Shown: one piece after another, positions 16,793 to 26,400 of the stretch
Layout: every line of letters starts with the position of its first letter
Position numbering within the stretch: position 1 is the first letter of the stretch
From: Neochlamydia sp. S13
GTDB taxonomy: Bacteria > Chlamydiota > Chlamydiia > Chlamydiales > Parachlamydiaceae
Assembly: GCF_000648235.2 (NCBI RefSeq)
Contig: NZ_AP017977.1
Span: forward strand, 1,302,001-1,366,000
Direction of reading: 5' to 3'
DNA: 64,000 bases
Position numbers and translations under genes: made by a program
The notes under the pieces: generated by a model
Seen by the model: the letters and a program-made list of their open reading frames with translations, nothing else
What the model was told of the DNA's origin: nothing
The model's database searches: none

Positions 16793-19318
16793 ATGGATCC
16801 ATTTGACCTAAGACTTTGGGAAGGCTTTTCTGCAGCCCTATCTGGCGCTTATATAGGCTCCCCTATTGTGGATCAAATCTGCATTGACTCTCGCTTAATT
16901 TCCTCTCCCCATGCACTATTTGTAGCTTTACCAGGACAAGTTGAAGATGGTCATGATTATATTGAACAAGCAGCCATAGCAGGCGCACGCTTTGCAATTG
17001 TACGCGATGATTGGCAACCAGCCAAGTTACCTGCTATTAATCTTTTACGTGTTTTAGATCCTTTAAAAGCTTTCCAAGAGATAGCTACGGCCTATCGACA
17101 TCAACTTAAGCCCTTTATAGTCGGCATCACTGGTACGCATGGTAAAACAATGGTTAAAGATTTGCTACAGGCGATGATAGCACCTACCAAAAGAGTAATA
17201 GCATCTCCTGGTAGCTTTAATAGCCAAGTGGGCGTGCCTTTAAGCATTCTCAACATCTCTCAACAGCATGAGATTGCGCTGATAGAAGCAGCGGTGTCCC
17301 AAGATAATGAAATGGATCACTTAGCAAAAATTATTCATCCTCAAGCCTGTATACTCACTCATTTAGGCAAAAAGCATCTGATCACTTTCGGCAACCAACA
17401 GGCCCTTGTAGCAGAAACTGTTAAGCTTATAACTGTCCCTCCTGAAAATAAATGGGCCCTTATCCCTGAAACTCCTTTTCTCGAGCCTTATTTAAAGCAA
17501 ATTAAAGCTCCTTACTATTTTTGGAATAGAGAAAGTCCTTTTCTTCCCCATGCTCATCTTTTAAACAAACCTTACGATGCAGAGATGCTTTATGGCATTA
17601 AATTTCCTTGCGGAACTTATTTAAAAGAAAGAATTAATGCTGGCTTCTATTATTTCATGGATCTTCTTAACATTTCAGTTAAAGCTGCCTGGCTCCTGGG
17701 AGTCTCTGCTGAGGTAATCAAAGAGGTCCTTTGTAACTATATCCTAGAGCCAATGCGCACAGAAATATGGAAGTCGCCAATAGGCGCAACATTTATCAAT
17801 GAGACTTATAGCTCTGATCCTCAATCTGTTGATCAAGCCCTTAAACATTTTGAGCACTCCTCTAATGAACAGCGTAGGATATTTATTTTTGGTGGCATAC
17901 GAGGAAAAAAAGAAAATAACACTTCGGAATATAGGCGCATAGGCCATGCTCTTATAAAAAATAAAGTGCAAATGCTAGCTTTAGTTGGCTCGCATGATTT
18001 TCAAGAAATCATTAACATAGCTAACCAAGCAAAAAGTCCTTTAGAAATTTGCCATTACAATAGCTATCGCGATGCCCTTGAGCAGATGCAAGCCCATATA
18101 AAAGGCAATGATTATGTAGTCATCAAAAATGAACGTAAAGAATCATTAAATAATTTAATAAAAATTTTTAATGATAGTATAGCCAGCAATCAATGTTTTA
18201 TAAATCTTGCTGCTATACAATCCAACATTGCAACCATTCGCCATAAGGTAGGAGCTAACACGCGCCTTATGGTGATGGTTAAAGCGTTAGCTTACGGCAC
18301 CGAGGAGATACGCATAGGAAAATTTTTATCCACCTGCGGAGTTGATATCTTGGGCGTTTCTTGTGTAGATGAAGGGGTAGTCCTTAAAAGAGCTGGCGTT
18401 AAGCAATCAATATTTGTGATCCATTCTTCTATTTATGAAATTGCAAAAATTGTTAAATGGGAGCTGGAAGTGGGGGTAAGTGAAAAGGAATTTATTACTG
18501 CCCTAGCAAGCGAGGCTTCTAAACAAAATAAAAGCATTCGAGTACACTTGCATGTTGATACAGGAATGAATCGCCTAGGGTGCCCAGCTAACAACGCCTT
18601 TGAGCTTGCGACTTTAATCAAAGATTGCCCCCATCTTATTTTAGAAGGCTTAATGACCCATTTTGCCTGTGCTGATGACCCCAAGCAAGACTCTTTTACA
18701 TTGGCTCAAGCGCAGAGCTTTGATGCTGTCATTGCCCAGTTAAAAAAGCATCATATTGCAGCTAACTATTACCATGCCTCAAACTCAAGCGCAGTTGTTA
18801 GATTTGATTTTAATCAGTATAACATGGTTCGCGTGGGTTTAGCTATCTATGGACTCCACTGCTCAGAAGCTACCCGCCAGGCAATGGAATTGCGACTCTC
18901 TCTTACGCTTGTTTCAAGGATAGCGGGCATTAATTATTGCAAAGCAGGCGATACCATTAGCTATGGCCGCAGTTACCTCGTAGAACGGGATAAACAAATA
19001 ATCGCTGTCCTTCCTATTGGATATTTTGATGGCCTTCATCGCCATTACAGTGGAAAAGGGTATGTTCTCATTCGAGGGCAAAAAGCACCTATGGTAGGAA
19101 AAATCTGTATGGATTTTATGATGGTAGATGTTACGGATATTGAGAATGTAGCCATTGGAGATGCAGTATTGATCTTTGGTGAGGATGAGCATGGCCAATA
19201 TCTTGCTCCTGAAGAAGTAGCTTCCCAGGGAGATTCGATTGTCCATGAATTGATTACCTGCTTAGGACCTCGTATTCAGCGAATATTTATCCATGAAGAA
19301 ACTAACCAAAAAAGCTAA
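16793..19318 (+). CDS. murF-alr: Bifunctional MurF ligase / alanine racemase fusion
   Basis: 841 residues. Residues 1-460 are a Mur ligase: N-terminal MurF domain, ATP loop GITGTHGKT (about 111-119), then a C-terminal ligase domain with TFINETYSSDP. It adds D-Ala-D-Ala to UDP-MurNAc-tripeptide. Residues 465-841 are alanine racemase: PLP lysine in VMVKALAYG (K497), VDTGMNRLGC, and the catalytic tyrosine region ISYGRSY (about Y724). The fusion thus makes D-alanine and uses its dipeptide in the same peptidoglycan route. Such fusions are known mainly from Bacteroidetes. No strong ribosome site precedes the ATG. The gene overlaps the convergent gene at 19315 by 4 bases. Confidence 0.93.
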   Translation: MDPFDLRLWEGFSAALSGAYIGSPIVDQICIDSRLISSPHALFVALPGQVEDGHDYIEQAAIAGARFAIVRDDWQPAKLPAINLLRVLDPLKAFQEIATAYRHQLKPFIVGITGTHGKTMVKDLLQAMIAPTKRVIASPGSFNSQVGVPLSILNISQQHEIALIEAAVSQDNEMDHLAKIIHPQACILTHLGKKHLITFGNQQALVAETVKLITVPPENKWALIPETPFLEPYLKQIKAPYYFWNRESPFLPHAHLLNKPYDAEMLYGIKFPCGTYLKERINAGFYYFMDLLNISVKAAWLLGVSAEVIKEVLCNYILEPMRTEIWKSPIGATFINETYSSDPQSVDQALKHFEHSSNEQRRIFIFGGIRGKKENNTSEYRRIGHALIKNKVQMLALVGSHDFQEIINIANQAKSPLEICHYNSYRDALEQMQAHIKGNDYVVIKNERKESLNNLIKIFNDSIASNQCFINLAAIQSNIATIRHKVGANTRLMVMVKALAYGTEEIRIGKFLSTCGVDILGVSCVDEGVVLKRAGVKQSIFVIHSSIYEIAKIVKWELEVGVSEKEFITALASEASKQNKSIRVHLHVDTGMNRLGCPANNAFELATLIKDCPHLILEGLMTHFACADDPKQDSFTLAQAQSFDAVIAQLKKHHIAANYYHASNSSAVVRFDFNQYNMVRVGLAIYGLHCSEATRQAMELRLSLTLVSRIAGINYCKAGDTISYGRSYLVERDKQIIAVLPIGYFDGLHRHYSGKGYVLIRGQKAPMVGKICMDFMMVDVTDIENVAIGDAVLIFGEDEHGQYLAPEEVASQGDSIVHELITCLGPRIQRIFIHEETNQKS

Positions 19319-20220
19319 CTCTCTTGCGCAAGAAGCTGAGGAAGTGCTTTTTCAAGGTTACTATGGAGAAACGTATAGCCCGAATCGATTAATTTCGAGC
19401 ATGAAACGCGCTGACTGGATAAAAGCAGCTCTTCGGCTTTTTCACCCAACACGACCCGTAAGACAAAGCTGGGAAAAGATAAAATGGTAGGTCGACCGAG
19501 TGCTTTTCCTAACGTTTTAGTAAATACATCATTGGTGACAGGGTGCGGAGCCACCACGTTAATAGGACCTTTCAATTTTTCTGCTTTCAAAACATGCAAA
19601 ATCACAGCAAGAACATCTTCTAAGATTACCCAGCTCATATATTGCTGTCCCGATCCAATTCTACCGCCAATTCCCCATTTGAATCCTACCAACATTTTAG
19701 CTAAAGCTCCCCCCTTAGTGCTAAGGACGATTCCAAAACGCAGGCAGGCTACACGCACATCCATCGTTTCTAGGGCGTGTGTAGCTTTTTCCCACTCTTC
19801 GCAAACGTGAGCTAAAAATCCCGTGCCATTTGAACTCTCTTCAGTCAAAAGAAGATCTCCCCTGTTTCCATAATAACCTATCGCAGAAGCATTAATGAAA
19901 AGCTTGGGAGGATTTTTCAAGCGAAAAAGACAACTTGCAAGAGTACGAGTGGCCTGAAGGCGGCTTTCAATAATAGATCTCTTTTTAGCTTCTGTCCAAC
20001 GTCCTTTAAAAATGTTATCACCGGCTAAATTGATAATTCCTTCGATGCCCTCTAGGTCGTTATCACTAATGGCTCCTTTTTCAGGAGCCCAGCTTATTTC
20101 ATTTTTAGCTAAGCCTGTATTTTTACGCACTAGTATCTTTACATAATGGCCTGCTTGCATAAGGGCTATGACTAAACTTTTTCCTATAAACCCGGAAGCA
20201 CCAGCAACCAAAATTTTCAT
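19315..20220 (-). CDS. TIGR01777-family NAD(P)-dependent epimerase (SDR39U1-like)
   Basis: 301 residues. The N-terminal Rossmann motif GASGFIGKSL (about residues 7-16), INLAGDNIF, INASAIGYYGNRGD and the C-terminal segment VVLGEKAEELLLSSQRV are typical of the TIGR01777 family of extended SDR proteins. The substrate of this family is not known. It forms a likely operon with nothing obvious downstream, because it meets murF-alr tail to tail. The gene for the thioredoxin-like protein lies 21 bases upstream on the same strand, so the two may be co-transcribed. Confidence 0.88.
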   Translation of the reverse strand: MKILVAGASGFIGKSLVIALMQAGHYVKILVRKNTGLAKNEISWAPEKGAISDNDLEGIEGIINLAGDNIFKGRWTEAKKRSIIESRLQATRTLASCLFRLKNPPKLFINASAIGYYGNRGDLLLTEESSNGTGFLAHVCEEWEKATHALETMDVRVACLRFGIVLSTKGGALAKMLVGFKWGIGGRIGSGQQYMSWVILEDVLAVILHVLKAEKLKGPINVVAPHPVTNDVFTKTLGKALGRPTILSFPSFVLRVVLGEKAEELLLSSQRVSCSKLIDSGYTFLHSNLEKALPQLLAQES

Positions 20221-20241
20221 TAAAACTCCTTTAAGCTTGTC

Positions 20242-20823
20242 TTAGACAAGGTCACAAGCATCGCTTGGCATCCAATGACGCTCTTTACCTTCCCATTTAA
20301 CATTACAGCCTATAGGATTTGTTAAAGGCGTAGTTACAGATCCACCCGCCAGATGCTCTGCTATGGCCTTCTCTAAATCATTTTGCCTCACCTTAGAGGT
20401 ATCTCTGGGACTATCAACTCCTCTACCCGTGTAAATGAGCTTGCGTTGTTGATCAAAAACAAAAAAGTGAGGTGTGCACAGGGCCCCATAGGCTTTAGCT
20501 ACTTCCTGAGAAGCATCATAAAGATAATACCAAGGAAAATGATGGATTTGCATTCTCTCCTGCATATGTTCAAAGGAATCGGCAGGAATGGTGGCTGCGC
20601 TATTGGAGTTAATGCCTACAAAAACTACTCCCTCATTTTTAAACTTTTCAGCTGTCTGGCGAGTCACATCATCGGATCCTGTCACGTAAGGACAGTGATT
20701 GCATGTGAAGAAAATGACTAGGATAGAAGCAGAGTCAAAATCTTTTAAGGAATAGTTTTTTCCATCTGTGGCTGGCAGGCAAAAATCTGGAGCTGAGGCT
20801 CCTATAGGTAGAGTAAATGGCAT
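20242..20823 (-). CDS. AhpC/TSA thioredoxin-like protein
   Basis: 193 residues with a thioredoxin fold of the AhpC/TSA type: [19 protein letters not shown] near the N-terminus, then [12 protein letters not shown] with a CxxC pair (CNHC), and [20 protein letters not shown]. The protein is predicted to be a cytoplasmic thiol oxidoreductase or peroxiredoxin-like enzyme; the physiological substrate is unknown. The sequence closes with a cysteine-containing tail (SDACDLV). It is followed after 21 bases by the SDR-type gene on the same strand. Confidence 0.88.
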   Translation of the reverse strand: MPFTLPIGASAPDFCLPATDGKNYSLKDFDSASILVIFFTCNHCPYVTGSDDVTRQTAEKFKNEGVVFVGINSNSAATIPADSFEHMQERMQIHHFPWYYLYDASQEVAKAYGALCTPHFFVFDQQRKLIYTGRGVDSPRDTSKVRQNDLEKAIAEHLAGGSVTTPLTNPIGCNVKWEGKERHWMPSDACDLV

Positions 20824-21048
20824 AAATAAAGCCTTTTTTAAGGTTTATTTAAGTATCAGAAAAAATTTAAAAAAAGTCAATTTTATATACAGAGCATGGT
20901 GTAAATAATCGATTAAGCCTACGAGCTTTTCTCAATTTTCTCTCAAAAACTGTTGATAAAGCAAATGCACCATTTTTTTAAATAATTTTGCTAAAGAGAA
21001 AGTGTAGACAAGAATTAGAATGAATTGCAGAGCAAAAGAATGGATAAG

Positions 21049-22476
21049 CTAGTTTTTTATTTCTTGAAAAGCTGCCAGTGCTTTTTCACGGGCTTTTACA
21101 TGATCCACAATAGGCTTGGGGTAAGTAACTCCTAGCTCTATGCCAGCCTCTCTTAATGTTTTTTCTGGGGCTTCCCAAGGCTTATGAATCCATTCATTAG
21201 GTAAAGCGGCAAGCTCGGGCACCCACTGCCGCACAAAATCTCCATTTGGATCAAATTTTTCTCCCTGCGTGATGGGATTGAATATTCTAAAATAAGGCGC
21301 GGCATCCGCCCCACAACCTGCCACCCACTGCCAGCCTAAGGTATTATTGGCTAAATCTGCATCTACAAGGGTATCCCAGAACCAAGCAAAGCCTTCTTGC
21401 CATGCTATCAATAGGTCTTTGACTAGAAAAGAACCTACAATTAACCGTAAACGATTATGCATCCATCCGATTCTCCACATTTGCCGTATACCTGCATCAA
21501 CAAAAGGATAGCCAGTCTGGCCTTTCTGCCATGCTTTTAAATGATCGGGATTATTATCCCAAGGGAATTGATTAAACTCTTCTCTTAAAGGTTCCTTAGA
21601 AGTGTGAGGAAAATGATAAAGAAGGTGATAAGCAAATTCTCTCCATCCTAATTGCCGCAAGTAAGCCTCAACCCCTTCTTTACTAAGATCGCACTGCTCT
21701 TTAATGGTATGCCAAATTGTACGAGGGCTTATTTCGCCAAAATGAAGGTAAGGAGAAAGGCGTGAGACTCCAGGTAAATCAGGCCTATCCCTTAGATTTT
21801 TGTATTCGTAAATAGAATTTTTTATAAAATCCATTAAAGCTTTTTTTGCATTTAAGGATCCTGGCTTCCATGTGGCTTGAATACCTTTATCCCAGTGAAT
21901 ATGAGGAAGAAGGTTAAGCTCATCGATACTCATGCTATCCACACGAATAGAGACAAGTTTTTTTTTAGGTTCCCAGGCAAGAGGAAGTGGAGGATCAGGC
22001 AATTTCTGACAAGCTCTCCAAAAAGGAGTAAAAACTTGAAAAGGCTTTTTTTCTTTATTAAGGTTAGTCCAAGGCTCGAAAAGCAAGCTACTATTAAAAC
22101 TTTTAGTTTCGATTCCTAATTCATGAAAATGGCTTTTTAGAAGCGCATCCCTTTTAATAACAGCCGGCTCATAACGTCTGTTCCAGAAGATGGAAGTGCT
22201 ACCCGTAGACTGGCAAAGTTCTTCTAAAATTTTTTGTGTATTGCCCGCACGGATAACTAAATGTAGATCATTTTTCAACAATTCATCGGCTAGGCTTTGT
22301 AAAGAGTAATGTAACCACCATCGTGAGGCAGCACCTGGCGGCCAATCGCCTTCTTCCTCGGGAGAATAAATGTAAACAGGAAGAATAGAGGCTCCTTTTT
22401 GAAGGGCAGCCTGTAATGCAGGATTATCCTCTAAGCGAAGATCTTGTCTAAACCAAATAATAGTAGAGTCAGTCAT
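21049..22476 (-). CDS. phrB: Deoxyribodipyrimidine photolyase (class I)
   Basis: 475 residues, normal length for the family. The N-terminal antenna domain begins TIIWFRQDLRLEDNPAL. The FAD-binding domain carries LRQLGWREFAYHLL, GYPFVDAGIRQMWRIGWMHN, FLVKDLLIAWQEG and DADLANNTLGWQWVAGCGAD. The enzyme uses blue light to split cyclobutane pyrimidine dimers in DNA. It stands alone, with about 230 bases to the next gene. Photolyases occur in environmental chlamydiae but not in the human pathogens, which fits an amoeba symbiont exposed to light during transmission (inference). Confidence 0.95.
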   Translation of the reverse strand: MTDSTIIWFRQDLRLEDNPALQAALQKGASILPVYIYSPEEEGDWPPGAASRWWLHYSLQSLADELLKNDLHLVIRAGNTQKILEELCQSTGSTSIFWNRRYEPAVIKRDALLKSHFHELGIETKSFNSSLLFEPWTNLNKEKKPFQVFTPFWRACQKLPDPPLPLAWEPKKKLVSIRVDSMSIDELNLLPHIHWDKGIQATWKPGSLNAKKALMDFIKNSIYEYKNLRDRPDLPGVSRLSPYLHFGEISPRTIWHTIKEQCDLSKEGVEAYLRQLGWREFAYHLLYHFPHTSKEPLREEFNQFPWDNNPDHLKAWQKGQTGYPFVDAGIRQMWRIGWMHNRLRLIVGSFLVKDLLIAWQEGFAWFWDTLVDADLANNTLGWQWVAGCGADAAPYFRIFNPITQGEKFDPNGDFVRQWVPELAALPNEWIHKPWEAPEKTLREAGIELGVTYPKPIVDHVKAREKALAAFQEIKN

Positions 22477-22592
22477 ACCTAATTTATAAATTAAAGGTTA
22501 TTTAGATGCAACGCCTACTTCTATCTATAAAATAGAAACGGATTTTATTTTTTCTATTCGTAATTTTTAAAGAAGGAGGTTAAATAGACTAG

Positions 22593-22790
22593 GAATTATA
22601 ACGGCTGGTGTCACAGATAAGTTAAATGATGGGATAAGTATAGCGCTATTTATGCACCTTAAGAACGATTCTCACTATCAAGCGCAACCAGAGAGGATGA
22701 ATTCGCTGGCTGATTAAACCTTTGAGGGTTGATGATCCCGATCTTATTCAGAACTTATTAAAAAATAGTTTACTTTAGATCATAAAACCT
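22593..22790 (+). pseudogene. Decayed fragment of a paralogue of the giant TPR gene
   Basis: About 200 bases match 25905-26090 of the 8.3-kb gene downstream, the helical segment after the nucleotidyltransferase domain. Shared stretches include GATGAGTATAGCGCTATTTA (with one change) and the codons for LIKPFGFDDPNLI. Small indels and stops break the frame. A related gene therefore once stood here, or a partial duplication occurred. Confidence 0.75.
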
Positions 22791-22809
22791 CGAAAAGATA
22801 ATAAAGATT

Positions 22810-23215
22810 TTCGGATGGCTGAATTATACTTTCTGGCTATATCTTCAAGCTTAAAATCTGTTTTATTTCTTATATTCCATCGTCTTATAGTTACTTTCAT
22901 AGATTTCCGCGTTGTTTTACTTACTGCTAATGTAAAATTTACTACTATCCTATTTCGTTTGCTATTTTGGGCCTCCCTTGGTCGACAAGTATATCCTAAA
23001 AAATCAAATCTGATTTCTTTGTATTTTTCTTTACGATTTGTATCTTTGCAGTAGACAACCTTTGTTTTATTTGGTTAGAGCAGCGAACCACATTTCTCCA
23101 TTCGCTTTCCAAGCATTTGTAGAATTTGTTTGGCTTCTTATTCTGTCTGACGATGCAATAGGGCCTCATCGAAATATCTACACCATAGTATGTCAGGATA
23201 ATTTCTTATCATCCA
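22810..23215 (-). pseudogene. Group II intron maturase (reverse transcriptase) C-terminal fragment
   Basis: On the minus strand, across frameshifts and one stop, the frame reads WMIRNYPDI, then WCRYFDEALLHRQTE, then EAKQILQMLGKRMEKCG, then KTKVVYCKDTNRKEKYKEI, RFDFLGYTCRPREAQNSKRN and RKSMKVTIRRWNIRNKTDFK. This is the palm and thumb order of group II intron-encoded proteins. The catalytic YADD box has become YFDE. The gene is truncated at both ends. Confidence 0.8.
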
Positions 23216-23458
23216 TGCATCAAATACATTTTAAAGATCGTCACGTTGGTTACATCTTCACGCTACATAAGAAGACCTTTAGAAAATCTATATTTTTTAA
23301 GGTTTCGTTTGCAGGGTAAATGAAAACCTGAAGGATTAAAAAATTACTATATTCTTTACATTTATTTTAACGCCTTTTAAATTAAGGAGATAAGAAAGAT
23401 CATAACCAACACTACAAATGCATTAAGATGCAAGTAGGATTAAAAGGAGGATAAGAGA

Positions 23459-26400
23459 ATGATTATAGAAAACTTGTCTATTAACCCTTTTATATTTACT
23501 GCGTTTAAGAAAATAGGAAAAGAAAAACAACCTTATCTGAAGCTAAGCACCTATGTAGGGCTTAGCTTAAAAATTTTCAAAAAATTAGAAAAGCAAGACT
23601 TGTGCAAAGCACGATTGGTTTGTAAAGAGTGGAAGGAGCTAATTGAACTAACTGAGGAATGGAAAAGTTTTCATGCAAAAGAAGTGAGAACTAACTCACC
23701 AACAGAAAAACAACAATCTAACTTTTTAGCTCCTAGTCAATGGAACAAACATAGAATAGCTGAGTGCTTATGGCAGGATTCTTCAACTATTATTAGTGAG
23801 TCCATGATAGCAAAAGTAAATACTGCGGCTGACTATCTAAGTAAGGAAGGATTTGAATTAAAGGGTGTTCCCAGTGATGGTGACTGTTTTTTTAGCGCTT
23901 TTTTAGGAAGTTATGCTTGTCTTTCAAGGAAAATCCCTTTGCTAGACGATCAAAAAAACAAAATTTCCTATTTAAGAGAAGCGCTCTCAGGCATCATCAA
24001 GCATACGAACAACGAAAGAGCAGAAGAAATAATAAGAAAAAGATCTTGGGTAAGCGGCTTAGGTGAAGGAGATCTGCTAGCTTCGGATTTATCTATTCCT
24101 ATAAGATTGGTGACAGTCAATGAGGAACATTTGATTTGTGGCGTTAATGATATGCTTATCCTCCCAAGAGAGGGAATAGCTGCAGCTGAAACAACCCAGG
24201 AATGGGGCACTATTCCTGATGAAGAAAGACCTAAAGAATATATCCTCATTGTAGATTTAGGAGGTCATTTTATTTATGCCCAAAAGCCTTTAAAGCAGAA
24301 TAACTTTCTTCCTTTAAAATCAGCAACTTCCCCTACTCTCCTTTCGGGTGAAGACCATTCTTTTTCTCCTCATATAAAAGCTAGAATGAATAAAGTTAAA
24401 AGATTTTCCCTTATAAAACAGGATTTTAATGAGGCTGGTAAACAAGAAATATTTGATCCCTCCAATCCTTTAGCTACTCTACCCTTAAAAATTTTCCAAC
24501 GGATTTTCCTTTCTTTCAACAGTTTAAACGATGATGAATTAAGAAAGGTTCTTAATGCTAAAAGCTGTGCTCGCATGTTTAAGCAGCACCTACCTAGCAA
24601 GATGCAGTTGTTGACACGCTATCAACCTCAAAAATCGCCTGAGTATCTTAATAAGATTGCTGAATATCTAGACAAAATTGTTTATTCTATAGATGAAAGT
24701 AATAGTTTTTTAACAAAAATTAAGTTAAAAGAAGCAGAAGAAGCCTATACGCTAGCTTTAAAGCTGGCCACTCAAAAGAACGATTCCATCCAAGAGAGCA
24801 TCTGCATAGAAAAACTAGGTGATGTTTATGTGGGTAAAGGGACACCTGAAACGTTTCTGCAAGCGGCAGGACTTTACAATTATGCTTTATACCTTGCTCC
24901 CCCAGAGCGACAAATAATTCTTAGTGATAAGCTTTGTAGAGCCCAAAACTTGATAATTAGAGCCTGTAAGGGTAACCCCTTAAGTTTAGCGATAATGCAG
25001 GAGCAATTTATTACCAATCGCCAAGTATTAAAAAATTTTAGAGAGGAAGTAGAGGAGAAAATTCAAGTCCTGCCAGAAACGCCTTCTTTCCAAGAAGTGA
25101 GGGACCTTTACCGAGATGTTGCCCAGAGTATAAAAAGCTTTTTTAGCGCTTTGGTAAATCAGGCTATCGATGTCTTAGGCCCTGCGCCTTGTGAATATGC
25201 TATGATAGGCTTTGGTTCCCTAGCTAGAGAAGAGATGACTCCTTATTCCGACCTAGAATTTGGTATCATTATACAAGAGGATACTCCTACAAATAAAAAA
25301 TACTTTAAGAATCTTACGAATCTAATTCACTTAAAAGTTATCAACTTAGGAGAAACCATCCTTCCTGCTTTAAATATTCCTTGCTTACAAGCCATAAGTT
25401 TTTTTGATAGCATAACCTCACGGGGCTTTGCCTTTGATGGAGCAGGGGTAGAAGGAAAAGGCTGTAAAACCCCTTTCGGTAATGGTAAGACATTTGAGCT
25501 TATCCAAACTCCTGAAAAGATGGCCCAATATATTGGTAAGGATGAAAATGGTCAATGGTGGCATGATAAAGAGCCACATCTTCCTATGGAATTGCTAAAC
25601 TTTACTCCTTTGCTTGGCAATTTTGAATTAATTAAAGCCTATGATGGAAATATTCAAGAAGTGCTTAATATGCATTATCAAGAAAGCCTTGATCTGCGCC
25701 AGTACTTAGCCAAGCAACACCTTGTACTAGCTGATATGGAAGCTTTTAATCCAGGAATGGGCGATTTAGGTAGGCAGGGCATGCTTTTTAAAGTTAAAAA
25801 TGATTTTTATCGTTTTCCTCATTTGGCTTTAGACCGGCTAGCCCTTCTTAAAAAAGTAGAAGCTTCCGACACCTTTACTAGGATTGATAAACTAAGTGAG
25901 TTAAAGATTATAACGGAAGGCGCCGCCGAAAAGTTAAAGGATTGGATGAGTATAGCGCTATTTATGCGCCTCAAAACCTATTCACATTATCAAGCACAAC
26001 AAGAGATGATGAATCCGCTGATTAAACCCTTTGGCTTTGATGATCCTAACCTTATTAAAAAGCAATTTGCGTTAGATCATGAAGCGTTGGAAAAGGTAAA
26101 AAAAATTTATCGTATTTTTATTCCTTTCCATCAAGCTATCCAAGATTTTCTAGCAGGCCACGAAGAAAGCCTCAAATTATCAGATTTAGAGGACCACTCC
26201 CCGGATACACAAGGTGATATAGCCCTAAGGCTTTTTCAATATAAGGAAGCAAAAAAGTATTACAAGTTAGCAAAAAAAGCAAATGCAAAAAACCCATACT
26301 TTTTAGGTTTTCTGGGCATCATTTATAATGCCCAAGGAGACTTAGATAAAGCCGCGGAATACGTTAAAAGCGCTTTTGCCATTAACTTTGAGCTTGTTGG

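Noticed and set aside
22815..23319. Two plus-strand open frames (79 and 93 codons)
   Set aside because: The minus strand of this stretch reads as a group II intron maturase with clear motifs, so the plus frames are chance.
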